Shown one piece after another: positions 15,835 to 23,955 of a stretch of 31,462 nucleotides of DNA. The DNA lies in contig JAAZLQ010000015.1 in NCBI GenBank assembly GCA_012799255.1, positions 1 through 31,462 of the forward strand, in the 5' to 3' direction. The stretch comes from Bacillota bacterium. GTDB taxonomy: Bacteria; Bacillota_G; Limnochordia; DTU010. A model generated the notes under the pieces. The model worked only from the letters and a program-made list of their open reading frames with translations. It was not told the DNA's origin and searched no databases. Numbering within the stretch: the first letter of the stretch is position 1; every line of letters starts with the position of its first letter. The position numbers and the translations under genes are program-made.

Positions 15835-16286
15835 GTGGCTTTGTTATCGATGAGTTTGATCGGGAGATAATCCGTTTATTGCAGCATGATGGCCGGATGC
15901 CCTTTCTTACGATTGCCAACGAGTTGGGTTTAGCGGAAGGCACAGTACGCCGTCGTGTTGCCAAGTTGCTGGACGAGGGTTTGCTCAAAATCGTCGGGAT
16001 TGCGAACCCGTTTAAAGTAGGGCTAAACACTGTCGCTGTTGTTGGCCTCAAAGTAGATCGAGGTCGAATTGAACCAATTGCAAAGGAACTAAGTGCCTTA
16101 ACCGAGGTTCGTTACGTGGCCCTATCCACTGGTAATTATGATCTAGTTATTGAGGTTGTCGTGGCTAGCAATGACGAGCTGTTGACCTTCTTGGTGGACA
16201 AACTCAGCGAAATCCCTGGGATCAATAATACCGGTACCTCGATTGTACTTAAGGTGGCCAAGGAAGATTTGGCTTGGGAAATCTAG
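15831..16286 (+). CDS. Lrp/AsnC family transcriptional regulator, second of a tandem pair
   Basis: This 151-residue paralog of the preceding protein has the same layout. The HTH is FDREIIRLLQHDGRMPFLTI through ELGLAEGTVRRRVAKLLDEG (about 8-48). The RAM domain includes VRYVALSTGNYDLVIEVVV and GINNTGTSIVLKVAKEDLAW. The similarity to its neighbour runs end to end, which indicates tandem duplication. GGAGG at 15816-15820 lies ten bases before the ATG, which overlaps the upstream stop. Matched expression suggests the two could form mixed oligomers (inference). The gene ends one base from the opposing comM stop. Confidence 0.9.
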   Translation: MSGFVIDEFDREIIRLLQHDGRMPFLTIANELGLAEGTVRRRVAKLLDEGLLKIVGIANPFKVGLNTVAVVGLKVDRGRIEPIAKELSALTEVRYVALSTGNYDLVIEVVVASNDELLTFLVDKLSEIPGINNTGTSIVLKVAKEDLAWEI

Positions 16287-16287
16287 A

Positions 16288-16314
16288 CTAGAAAAGGTGA
16301 ATGTGGTTTTCTAG
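16288..16314. repeat. Inverted repeat at the convergent junction with comM
   Basis: CTAGAAAA (16288-16295) and TTTTCTAG (16307-16314) form a perfect eight-base inverted repeat around an 11-base loop. It begins one base after the stop of the second Lrp-type gene and includes the comM stop and final codons. The stem is A/T-rich, so as a terminator it would be weak, but it is symmetric and could serve both strands. Confidence 0.45.
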
Positions 16315-17727
16315 GCGGTATTGTAATGCCTCCGCCATCTGAGTCTCGGTAATACTCTCAGCTCCATCCAATAAGGCGATTGTTCTCGCAATTCTTCCTG
16401 TATTATCAAATCCCCTTACTGACAGTCCCAGAGTGTCTTGGGCTCTGTGCAGGAAGTCTAGAGCAGCGTTCGTCATGGGTGGGTATTTAGCATTCATAAA
16501 CTTTGTTCCCGTGGATTTTTCTGGCCACGGGATTGTTTCTTTTCGTAGTTCCTGCTCAGAAAGTGGAGTGAGATAGCAGAACATCTCGAAACGATCTAAC
16601 AGCGGTCCTCGCAATTTGCGCCTATATCTGTTCAAATCCCTTCCAGTGCAAGTACATAAACGTATTGAACTCCCTAAGTACCCGCAGGGACAGGGATTAG
16701 CGGTGGCGATCAGCCAAAAGTCTGCCGGATAAACCAGGTTATGGTCAGCTCTGGAGATGTGCACTTGTTTATGATCTAGTGGTTCCCGCAAACCCTGTAA
16801 AGCGTTTTGGCTGAACTCAGGGAACTCATCCAAAAGTAGAACACCTAAGTGCGCCAGAGTAATTTCACCTGGCTTACCAGATTTTGAACCAATTAGTGCA
16901 GCTTGCGAGATACTATGATGGGGTGACCGGAGAGGGCGTTGGGTTAACGGAGCGGAATCATTACCGGTTAGTCCGGCTGCTGCATAGACCTTGTTCAGCA
17001 TGATGATCTCCTCATGACTAAGGGGAGGAAGAAGATGGTGAGCTTGCGTTGCAAGCAAGGTCTTGCCAACGCCAGGTGGACCCAATAGCATAATATGATG
17101 ACGGCCGAGGGCCGCAATTTCCAATGCCCTCTTGGCATGTGCTTGTCCTTTGATGATTTTCCCGATCTGATCATTTCTTTTTGGAAAAGCGCTAGATGTA
17201 GGTTCGATTGAAGGGGGAGCTGTTTTTCCTGTTAGATAACTGATCAGTTCTGGCAGGGATTGGGCCAACAGCACATTGTCTCTTTGCAGGAGGGCAACCT
17301 CGTTGTGGTTTGCCCGGGGTAATATGATTTCATACCCACGCTCACTGGCCAATTGTGCTAGGCTTAACACACCGTTGACCGGTTTGATCTCACCGCTTAG
17401 GGATAGCTCTCCAGCAATGATTCGCTTGCGGAACACTCCGGGGCTCAAGAACCCCTGGTGAGCAAGGATTCCAAGGGCTATGGGCAAGTCAAAGAGTGCG
17501 CCGTCTTTGGGTAGATGGGCGGGAGCTAGATTGACGATCACTTTCTGCGCTGGGAACTTATAGCCTGAGTTGCGGAGTGCCGAACGAACCCGTTCTCGAC
17601 TTTCCCGTACTGTCTTGCTCGGTAACCCAACGATTTCAAAACCAGGCAGCCCTGGACGGACATCCACTTCTACGTCGATAATAAATCCTTCAATTCCTGC
17701 TACAACCCCACTTTGAACCAAAATCAT
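16288..17727 (-). CDS. comM: ComM/YifB family Mg-chelatase-like AAA+ ATPase
   Basis: ComM is a hexameric AAA+ helicase that promotes branch migration during integration of transformed DNA in naturally competent bacteria. The homologs in other species are called YifB. The protein has 479 residues. An N-terminal Lon-like domain (about 1-175) includes VDVRPGLPGFEIVGLP and VIVNLAPAHLPKDG. The P-loop GPPGVGKT is at 216-223, and the Walker B region is LLLDEFPEFSQNALQGLREPL. Then come WLIATANPCPCGYLG and the Cys-bearing segment RLCTCTGRD. I chose the ATG at 17727, with AAGGAGG eight bases upstream on the minus strand, over an extension to 17784. It is head-to-head with the zinc-ribbon/dprA unit. Confidence 0.94.
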   Translation of the reverse strand: MILVQSGVVAGIEGFIIDVEVDVRPGLPGFEIVGLPSKTVRESRERVRSALRNSGYKFPAQKVIVNLAPAHLPKDGALFDLPIALGILAHQGFLSPGVFRKRIIAGELSLSGEIKPVNGVLSLAQLASERGYEIILPRANHNEVALLQRDNVLLAQSLPELISYLTGKTAPPSIEPTSSAFPKRNDQIGKIIKGQAHAKRALEIAALGRHHIMLLGPPGVGKTLLATQAHHLLPPLSHEEIIMLNKVYAAAGLTGNDSAPLTQRPLRSPHHSISQAALIGSKSGKPGEITLAHLGVLLLDEFPEFSQNALQGLREPLDHKQVHISRADHNLVYPADFWLIATANPCPCGYLGSSIRLCTCTGRDLNRYRRKLRGPLLDRFEMFCYLTPLSEQELRKETIPWPEKSTGTKFMNAKYPPMTNAALDFLHRAQDTLGLSVRGFDNTGRIARTIALLDGAESITETQMAEALQYRLENHIHLF

Positions 17728-17738
17728 GGAAAACCTCC

Positions 17739-17767
17739 TTGACGTAATATCAGAATATTGGTATATT
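17739..17767 (+). promoter_or_regulatory. Sigma-A promoter for the zinc-ribbon gene and dprA
   Basis: TTGACG (17739-17744) and TATATT (17762-17767) are 17 bases apart. The spacer contains an inverted repeat, AATAT-CAGA-ATATT (17746-17759). The -35 lies beside the comM ribosome site on the other strand. A factor bound here could affect both directions. Confidence 0.6.
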
Positions 17768-17853
17768 TGACACAGTTGGAACAATTCCTGCTAAACATAG
17801 AAGTTGCCCTTCCTCGGCATGCTACTAGAAGAAAAACAATGAGGAGGGCTAAC

Positions 17854-18087
17854 TTGCAGTTTGATGTAGGTGTTACCCGCATTTTTCATTGCCCCGTCTG
17901 CGAAGTTGATACACCACATACGGTTAAAGCTAGAAAAGGAGATATGTACGGCATTATTTGTACCAACTGTCTAGGTGGGGCAGTGGTCAGTGCCTTAGAT
18001 CTACGGATCTATCAACTAAAATGGGAGGAAGAACTACAGGCCATTTTGGATAGCTTGGTGGAGCATCCTGTTCACGACGAAGAATAA
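17854..18087 (+). CDS. Small zinc-ribbon protein, function unknown
   Basis: I do not recognise this 77-residue protein. It has two CxxC knuckles, Cys13/Cys16 (HCPVC) and Cys36/Cys39 (CTNC), 19 residues apart, which is a typical zinc-ribbon arrangement. A helical acidic tail follows, with LKWEEELQAILDSLVEH. The first half is basic and Thr-rich between the knuckles (TPHTVKARKGD), a layout common in nucleic-acid or ribosome-associated ribbons. I chose TTG at 17854 because AGGAGGG (17842-17848) lies five bases before it. An ATG at 17839 has no ribosome site. It precedes dprA by 14 bases under one promoter, so a link to DNA handling is possible but only inferred. Confidence 0.7.
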   Translation: MQFDVGVTRIFHCPVCEVDTPHTVKARKGDMYGIICTNCLGGAVVSALDLRIYQLKWEEELQAILDSLVEHPVHDEE

Positions 18088-18101
18088 CCAGGAGGGATGG
18101 C

Positions 18102-19118
18102 ATGGAATGGAGTTCTCGCCACTATTTGATTGCGTTTAACATGGTACCAGGTATTGGTGGGCGAAGGCTGTTGGCATTACAGGACCATTTTGGTTCACTA
18201 GCCCTAGCCTGGCATGCTCCCCAACACATCTTAGCGCAAGTAAAGGGTATCGGTCCCAAAACGGCTGAGCGATTTTGCGCTCTCCGTTCATCTCTATCTC
18301 CAGTTGAAGAAGAGGTTTGGGCCCTCAAATTCGGGGCCCAGATCATTACTCTGGCTGATGAAGACTATCCAGTCTATCTTAGACGATTGGCAGTTCCGCC
18401 TCCAGTCCTTTATGTAAGAGGAAAACTACCTAGCGAGCCAGGCATAGCGGTGGTAGGCACGAGAAGGCCGTCTCGGGTCGGAATCGCACAGGCCAAGCAC
18501 TTTAGTTCCCATATTATCCGTCAGGGAGAGACGATAATTAGTGGACTGGCGAAGGGAATAGACCATTGCTCTCATGAGCAAGCAGTGCAGATGCAAGGGC
18601 GAACAATTGCTGTGCTAGGGTCAAATATAGGAAATATTTATCCACCAGAACATGTCCCTCTGGTGGACAAAATCATAGAGAATAAAGGGGCGGTGGTGAG
18701 TGAGTTTTCGAGCCGGTGTCCTACCGTGCCTGGCAACTTCCCAAGGAGAAATAGGATCATCGCAGGTTGTTCTAAAGGAGTTTTAGTAGTACAGGCTGGG
18801 GCAAAATCTGGAGCACTAAGGACTGCTGACTGGGCTTTGGAATTAGGCCTGGATGTGTGGGCTATCCCTGGAGAGATCAGCGACCCGCTACGGGAGGGCA
18901 CAAATCGGCTGATCCAACAAGGTGCATTTTTGGTTACTAGGCCCGAAGATGTGATAGAAGGTGACAGTTCAACCAAGTCTTCAGCCAAGCAGTCCATGAA
19001 AGAACTTTATGAAGCTGGTCTACACACGAATGAAATTGCCGCGACCTTAGGCAAACCGATCCATCAGGTGTTAGCAGAAATATCTTTGCTTCAGGTGAAA
19101 GGGACTATAGGAAATTAA
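18102..19118 (+). CDS. dprA: DNA processing protein DprA (Smf)
   Basis: DprA binds single-stranded DNA entering during transformation, protects it and loads RecA. It is also kept in many species not known to be competent. The protein has 338 residues. A helix-hairpin-helix/SAM-like N-terminal part (residues 1-70) includes NMVPGIGGRRLLAL and KGIGPKTAERF. The Rossmann-like core has VVGTRRPSRVG, ISGLAKGIDHCSHEQA, VLGSNIGNIYPPEH, FPRRNRIIAGCS and AIPGEISDPLREGTNRLIQ. A winged-helix-like C-terminal domain (about 290-338) follows. GGAGGG precedes the ATG. No terminator is visible after it. Confidence 0.96.
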   Translation: MEWSSRHYLIAFNMVPGIGGRRLLALQDHFGSLALAWHAPQHILAQVKGIGPKTAERFCALRSSLSPVEEEVWALKFGAQIITLADEDYPVYLRRLAVPPPVLYVRGKLPSEPGIAVVGTRRPSRVGIAQAKHFSSHIIRQGETIISGLAKGIDHCSHEQAVQMQGRTIAVLGSNIGNIYPPEHVPLVDKIIENKGAVVSEFSSRCPTVPGNFPRRNRIIAGCSKGVLVVQAGAKSGALRTADWALELGLDVWAIPGEISDPLREGTNRLIQQGAFLVTRPEDVIEGDSSTKSSAKQSMKELYEAGLHTNEIAATLGKPIHQVLAEISLLQVKGTIGN

Positions 19119-19139
19119 AAGAGGTGCACTGGGCATTGC

Positions 19140-19168
19140 TTGCATAATATTCTCAAAGCTACTATAAT
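19140..19168 (+). promoter_or_regulatory. Sigma-A promoter before the 130-aa gene and topA
   Basis: TTGCAT (19140-19145) and a perfect TATAAT (19163-19168) are 17 bases apart, one of the best promoters in the window. It lies just after the dprA stop and would serve the unknown gene and the topA unit beyond. Confidence 0.75.
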
Positions 19169-19202
19169 GAGGGTAATTCTGGACTGGAAATGAGAGATCA
19201 TT

Positions 19203-19595
19203 GTGGATGAGAATAAGCTGAAGCACTTACGACAAGTATTACAGATGCTTTCTACAGAAGAGGAGTTTGAAAATCTGAGGGAGTTTTTCCAGCACTTTGC
19301 ATCCCATCGGCAAGTGCCCATTTTGACATTTGATGAACTGGGCGGAGGTAAAAGCAGGGTGTTTAGTCTCTGGGAACAAGCCTTTATCGCCCAAGAGGCC
19401 CGTACATTTCTGCTTACTGCGCTGTATACAGGAGCAATCACTTCTTTCGAATTGGAGCAAACATTGGCCCTTCTGTATACACAGTTGCAGGGCTTTGCCG
19501 ACTTGGAGAAAGTCCTTGATATTCTGGAAACAGTTGTGGAGGACCTTGATCGTAATGCCATGTTTGCTCTATATGCATTTGATTACATTCACTGA
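19203..19595 (+). CDS. Hypothetical acidic helical protein
   Basis: I do not recognise this 130-residue protein. It is predicted to be mostly helical, acidic and soluble, with no Cys, no signal peptide and no membrane segment. The N-terminal part is ENKLKHLRQVLQMLSTEEEF. A Gly-rich turn LGGGKS follows at about residue 47. Two helical blocks come after it, one rich in Leu and Thr (FLLTALYTGAITSFELE) and one acidic (LEKVLDILETVVEDLD), ending in FALYAFDYIH. LGGGKS is not a P-loop. The GTG start at 19203 has only a weak ribosome site. It has a strong upstream promoter and precedes topA by 26 bases, so it may be co-transcribed with topoisomerase I. Confidence 0.75.
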   Translation: MDENKLKHLRQVLQMLSTEEEFENLREFFQHFASHRQVPILTFDELGGGKSRVFSLWEQAFIAQEARTFLLTALYTGAITSFELEQTLALLYTQLQGFADLEKVLDILETVVEDLDRNAMFALYAFDYIH

Positions 19596-19621
19596 TTGTT
19601 GAAACGCACGGAGGTGCCTGA

Positions 19622-21709
19622 TTGGCTACATTAATTATTGTGGAATCACCTGCTAAAGCCCATACAATTAAGGGCTTCTTAGGCAAGAATTATAGTGTCA
19701 AGGCTTCTTTAGGCCATGTTAGGGACTTACCCCGCAGTAAGTTTGGGATCGATGTGGAAGATAATTTCGAACCGCAGTACATTACCATTCGGGGAAAGGG
19801 CCCTGTCTTAAAGGAGTTGCGCGATGCGGCGAAAAAGGCAGATCGTGTTTTGCTGGCTACTGACCCGGACAGAGAAGGGGAAGCCATTGCCTGGCACTTG
19901 GCTACAGCGCTAAAGATTGATGAAGAAAAATGTCGCATAGACTTTCGGGAGATCACGAAAGATCAGGTCAAGCAATCAATCAAAGAACCCCGCCCAATTG
20001 CTCAATCCTTAGTAGATGCTCAGCAGGCCAGGCGGGTTTTAGATCGTATTGTTGGTTATAAACTTTCTCCGCTCCTCTGGGCAAAAGTTAAACCAGGTCT
20101 CAGCGCTGGACGGGTTCAGTCTGTCGCTGTGAAGTTGATTGTTGATCGGGAGCGCGAAATTGAAGCATTTGTGGAGGAAGAGTATTGGAGTGTCACTGCC
20201 CTGCTCCACACCGCGAAAGAAGAGAAATTTGAGGCAAAGCTGCACCAGAAAGCGGGGAAAAAGCTAGAACTTCCTAATGAGGAGTCAGCTAAGAAAGTTG
20301 AGCAGGATGTGTCTGGAGCACCGTGGGTAGTCTCTGACGTGCAAAAGAAGGAACGGCGTCGTAATCCTGCTCCCCCATTTACTACAAGTACAATGCAGCA
20401 GGAGGCGGCGCGCAAATTAGGATTTTCCGCTAAACGGACAATGCGCGTTGCCCAACAGTTATATGAAGGCCTAGCCATGGGGAAACTCGGGACTTTAGGT
20501 CTGATAACTTATATGAGGACGGATGCCACTAGGGTTTCTGAAGAAGCGATTAAGGAAGCCAGAGATTATATCAAAACCACCCACGGTTCCAGTTTTGTTC
20601 CTAAGAGTCCAAGGAAGTATGCGTCCAAAAAGGGCGCCCAAGAGGCCCATGAGGCAATCAGACCCACCTCGGTACAACTAGTACCAGCTGAAATCAAGCA
20701 ATATCTTTCCAGGGATCAATTTAGGTTGTACAAACTAATCTGGGAACGTTTTGTGGCTAGCCAGATGAGCTCGGCGGTTTTTGATGCAACCAGGGTAGAC
20801 CTTAAGGTAAAGGACTATGTTTTTCGGGCCACAGGCTCTCAGTTGAAGTTCCCTGGTTTTTTGCAGATCTATCAGGAAGGTAGCGATTCAACCACTCTAC
20901 CAAATGATAATGAGGAGCGCCTCCTACCCCAGATCGAAGTGGGTGAGAATGCTCAGCTGCAAAAACTAAACTTAGAGCAACATTTTACGCAGCCACCTGC
21001 ACGTTATACCGAAGCTATGCTGGTTAAATCCTTGGAAGAAGAAGGTATAGGTAGGCCTAGTACATACGCGCCCATTATTGATACGATCGTGGGACGCGGT
21101 TATGTATACAGTGAAGAAAAACGTTTCCGACCAACAGAACTTGGGATCATCGTGGTGGACTTATTGGCGGAGAACTTCCCGAAGTTATTAGATATTGGTT
21201 TTACCGCTTCGCTTGAAGGAAAGCTAGATCATATTGAGGAAGGCGAACTTGAATGGCAAAGTGTGATCCGCGAGTTCTATGAACCATTTGCTCAGGATCT
21301 AGAGAAGGCCCATGAGGAACTAGAACGCATAGAAGTTAAAGATGAAGAAAGCGATGTAATCTGCGATAAGTGCGGACGCAATATGGTTTATAAGTTAGGA
21401 AGATTCGGTAAGTTCTTGGCTTGTCCCGGTTATCCCGAATGCAAGAACACCAAGCCCATTTTAGATGAAATAGGGGTGGAGTGTGAGCTCTGCAAGCGAG
21501 AAGGGCGGGAAAATGGTCAGATCGTTGGTAGGAGGACACGTCGCGGCCGTTATTTTTATGGATGTAGCAATTATCCTGATTGTAATTTTACTTCGTGGCA
21601 GCGTCCGGTGGCCCAACTCTGTCCCCATTGTCAAAGCAATTTAGTGATACGCAAGGAAGGTACTGATCCGGTTTGCGTGAACAAGGAGTGTCCTGGAGGT
21701 GAAAAGTAA
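19622..21709 (+). CDS. topA: DNA topoisomerase I
   Basis: Type IA topoisomerase relaxes negative supercoils by cutting one strand. It has 695 residues. The Toprim domain at the N terminus has the metal-binding DPD at 81-83 in ATDPDREGEAIAWHLA. The catalytic Tyr297 lies in GLITYMRTDATRVS. Three C-terminal zinc fingers follow: CDKC...CPGYPEC, CELC...CSNYPDC and CPHC...CVNKEC. The start is TTG with GGAGGTG about seven bases upstream; the protein start ATLIIVESPAKAHTI matches the family. The stop overlaps the trmFO ATG by one base (TAATG). The order topA-trmFO-xerC-hslV-hslU is conserved in Firmicutes. Confidence 0.98.
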   Translation: MATLIIVESPAKAHTIKGFLGKNYSVKASLGHVRDLPRSKFGIDVEDNFEPQYITIRGKGPVLKELRDAAKKADRVLLATDPDREGEAIAWHLATALKIDEEKCRIDFREITKDQVKQSIKEPRPIAQSLVDAQQARRVLDRIVGYKLSPLLWAKVKPGLSAGRVQSVAVKLIVDREREIEAFVEEEYWSVTALLHTAKEEKFEAKLHQKAGKKLELPNEESAKKVEQDVSGAPWVVSDVQKKERRRNPAPPFTTSTMQQEAARKLGFSAKRTMRVAQQLYEGLAMGKLGTLGLITYMRTDATRVSEEAIKEARDYIKTTHGSSFVPKSPRKYASKKGAQEAHEAIRPTSVQLVPAEIKQYLSRDQFRLYKLIWERFVASQMSSAVFDATRVDLKVKDYVFRATGSQLKFPGFLQIYQEGSDSTTLPNDNEERLLPQIEVGENAQLQKLNLEQHFTQPPARYTEAMLVKSLEEEGIGRPSTYAPIIDTIVGRGYVYSEEKRFRPTELGIIVVDLLAENFPKLLDIGFTASLEGKLDHIEEGELEWQSVIREFYEPFAQDLEKAHEELERIEVKDEESDVICDKCGRNMVYKLGRFGKFLACPGYPECKNTKPILDEIGVECELCKREGRENGQIVGRRTRRGRYFYGCSNYPDCNFTSWQRPVAQLCPHCQSNLVIRKEGTDPVCVNKECPGGEK

Positions 21710-23016
21710 TGCCTAAGGTCACAGTTATTGGCGGGGGATTGGCTGGTAGCGAAGCTGCTTGGCAAATTGCCCAAAGGGGAATTGAAGTGACCCTCTACGA
21801 GATGCGCCCCAGAGTACAGACGCCAGCCCATGAAACTGGAGACTTAGCCGAGTTGGTCTGTTCCAACTCCTTGGGATCCACAGTAGAAAGTACTGCCGGA
21901 GGGCTTCTAAAGAAAGAGCTTGAACTAATGGGATCCTTGATCATCGATGTTGCGCAGCGGACTAAGGTACCGGCTGGGGGAGCATTGGCAGTGGATCGTG
22001 ACCAGTTTGCTAAGGAGGTTACCAGGCGATTAGAAGAGCATCCGTTGATTGAGATCCTCAGAGAAGAATGTCAAACACTTCCGGAGGGTATCGTTGTGGT
22101 GGCTAGTGGGCCATTGACGAGTCCTAGCCTCACAGAAACACTAAAGGAGCTTACGAAGAGTGAAAACCTCTACTTTTACGATGCGGCAGCCCCGATTGTT
22201 CTAGGAGAAACGGTTGATTATGATCAAGGGTTTTGGGCAGCCCGTTATGGTAAAGGCACCGCCGATTACTTTAACTGTCCACTGACGAAAGAAGAGTATA
22301 AAGAGTTTTGGCAGGCTTTAGTCACGGCAGAAGAAGCCCCCCTTCATGATCACGAAGCTAATGAAGGCTTAACCGTGTTCGAGGGTTGTTTACCCTTGGA
22401 GGTTATGGCAAAAAGGGGAGAAGATGCCCTGCGCTATGGTCCCTTTAGGCCAGTTGGTCTTACCGACCGAGATGGACGGCGACCTTATGCAGTTCTTCAA
22501 TTGCGACGGGAGAATACCGAAGCAACTCTGTTCAATCTAGTTGGCTGTCAGACTCGGTTAAAATGGGGAGAACAGAAAAGGGTGTTTCAGATGATTCCGG
22601 CCCTCCGTGAAGCGGAGTTTGTTCGTTATGGGGTAATGCATCGGAACACGTTCATAAACTCTCCTAAAGTGCTAAAGGCCAATTTCCAGTTTAGAGATGA
22701 GGAAAGTATCTTTCTGGCAGGTCAAATAACCGGTGTAGAAGGATATGTGGAAAGTACCGCATCTGGACTGTTAGCAGGCGTGAATGCTGCCAGAATGGTT
22801 ACTGGGAAAGACTCTTTAATTCTGCCCCGGGACACGATGCTCGGTAGTTTAGCCAATTACATTGCCACAGCGGATCCGGATCATTTTCAACCCATGAATG
22901 CCAATTTCGGGATCTTACCACCACTCGATCCGCCTGTCCGAGGAAAAAAGGAGCGAAAGCTTGCCTATACTGTACGGGCGATGCAAGAGTTAGGTGCGTT
23001 TTGGAAGTCAATCTAG
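21709..23016 (+). CDS. trmFO: Methylenetetrahydrofolate-tRNA (uracil-5)-methyltransferase TrmFO
   Basis: TrmFO (formerly Gid) makes ribothymidine at position 54 of tRNA using methylenetetrahydrofolate and FAD, in place of the SAM-dependent TrmA of many Gram-negatives. It has 435 residues. The FAD-binding Rossmann motif is VIGGGLAGSEAAWQIA (residues 6-21). The conserved AELVCSNSLGS follows, and the C-terminal FAD segment includes FLAGQITGVEGYVESTASG. The start overlaps the topA stop. It is 12 bases from xerC, whose ribosome site AGGGAGGG overlaps the trmFO stop. Confidence 0.97.
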   Translation: MPKVTVIGGGLAGSEAAWQIAQRGIEVTLYEMRPRVQTPAHETGDLAELVCSNSLGSTVESTAGGLLKKELELMGSLIIDVAQRTKVPAGGALAVDRDQFAKEVTRRLEEHPLIEILREECQTLPEGIVVVASGPLTSPSLTETLKELTKSENLYFYDAAAPIVLGETVDYDQGFWAARYGKGTADYFNCPLTKEEYKEFWQALVTAEEAPLHDHEANEGLTVFEGCLPLEVMAKRGEDALRYGPFRPVGLTDRDGRRPYAVLQLRRENTEATLFNLVGCQTRLKWGEQKRVFQMIPALREAEFVRYGVMHRNTFINSPKVLKANFQFRDEESIFLAGQITGVEGYVESTASGLLAGVNAARMVTGKDSLILPRDTMLGSLANYIATADPDHFQPMNANFGILPPLDPPVRGKKERKLAYTVRAMQELGAFWKSI

Positions 23017-23028
23017 GGAGGGCTGGCT

Positions 23029-23934
23029 ATGCTGAATCTAAAACGTTACATTACTTATTTGCGGGTTCAGCGCAATCTTGCCCCCGCCACTCTTCAGTCC
23101 TACGAACGGGATTTGACCCACTTTTTGCACTTTATTTATGAACAACTTGATCTACTTGGTAAGCCCCAAAACCTGGCGGAAGTGGACAAGTACCTGGTCC
23201 GTGAGTATTTGGCTCTTTTGACTAGAGAAGGTTATGCCCGCTCAAGCTTGGCTAGACGTTTGGCCAGTATTCGCGGGTTCAGTCGCTATCTGTTCTTGGA
23301 AGGTGTCATCAATCACGATTTTGGCCTCAACTTAGGCACCCCCAAACAGAATAAGACAATTCCGGAAGTACTGACCATGGATGAGATTCATCGCTTTCTC
23401 GAAGGAGCAATGCCTGGAAAAACCAAGGCCTTACAGGAGCGAAATCGGGCCATTTTCGAGGTGCTGTATGGAACTGGAATCAGGGTCTCGGAACTTGTTG
23501 GCTTAAATGTCGGGGATTTTGATGCATCAAATCATTATTTGCGAGTGATGGGGAAAGGGAGTAAGGAACGGATTGTACCTCTTGGTGAATATGCGTTGAT
23601 CAGCGTGCATAACTATTTGCTGAGTTATCGTTTAGAGTTGCTCCAAGGGAAGAAAGAGGAAGCTCTCTTTGTTAATTCTAGGGGGCATCGCCTGACACCA
23701 AGGGGCGTGCAATATGTATTAGAGGAGTTATCTTCGTTATTGGCCTTCCATAAAGATATTTCTCCCCATACCTTTCGCCATACCTTCGCTACACACTTGC
23801 TAGACAATGGTGCTGATTTACGTTCTATCCAAGAACTTCTAGGTCACTCCAGTTTATCCACAACCCAGATTTATACCAAGGTAACTACTAGTCATCTCAA
23901 ATCCGTTTATAATCGGGCCCATCCACGAGCTTAG
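23029..23934 (+). CDS. xerC: Tyrosine recombinase XerC (CodV)
   Basis: XerC and XerD resolve chromosome dimers at dif near the terminus. The protein has 301 residues. The N-terminal SAM-like domain is QRNLAPATLQSYERDLTHF. The catalytic domain carries Arg in GTGIRVSELVGLNVGDF, Lys in VMGKGSKERIVPL, the HTFRHTFATHLLDNGAD box, His in LGHSSLSTTQ, and the nucleophile Tyr282. The set is complete. Its place between trmFO and hslV is that of B. subtilis codV, so it is a housekeeping recombinase and not a phage or transposon integrase. Confidence 0.96.
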   Translation: MLNLKRYITYLRVQRNLAPATLQSYERDLTHFLHFIYEQLDLLGKPQNLAEVDKYLVREYLALLTREGYARSSLARRLASIRGFSRYLFLEGVINHDFGLNLGTPKQNKTIPEVLTMDEIHRFLEGAMPGKTKALQERNRAIFEVLYGTGIRVSELVGLNVGDFDASNHYLRVMGKGSKERIVPLGEYALISVHNYLLSYRLELLQGKKEEALFVNSRGHRLTPRGVQYVLEELSSLLAFHKDISPHTFRHTFATHLLDNGADLRSIQELLGHSSLSTTQIYTKVTTSHLKSVYNRAHPRA

Positions 23935-23955
23935 TTTTGAAGAGGGGGACTACTG

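Noticed and set aside
15334..16286. Lrp-like pair as the siroheme decarboxylase AhbA/AhbB
   Set aside because: Those enzymes are paired Lrp-fold proteins, but the neighbours include no haem genes, and both proteins here have ordinary HTH and RAM-domain sequences.
17728..17784. Longer comM start extending to 17784 on the minus strand
   Set aside because: The added 19 residues have no family resemblance, while the ATG at 17727 has a perfect AAGGAGG site.
23029..23934. Tyrosine recombinase as evidence for a mobile element
   Set aside because: The gene is in the conserved codV position between trmFO and hslV, with no attachment-site repeats or phage genes nearby.
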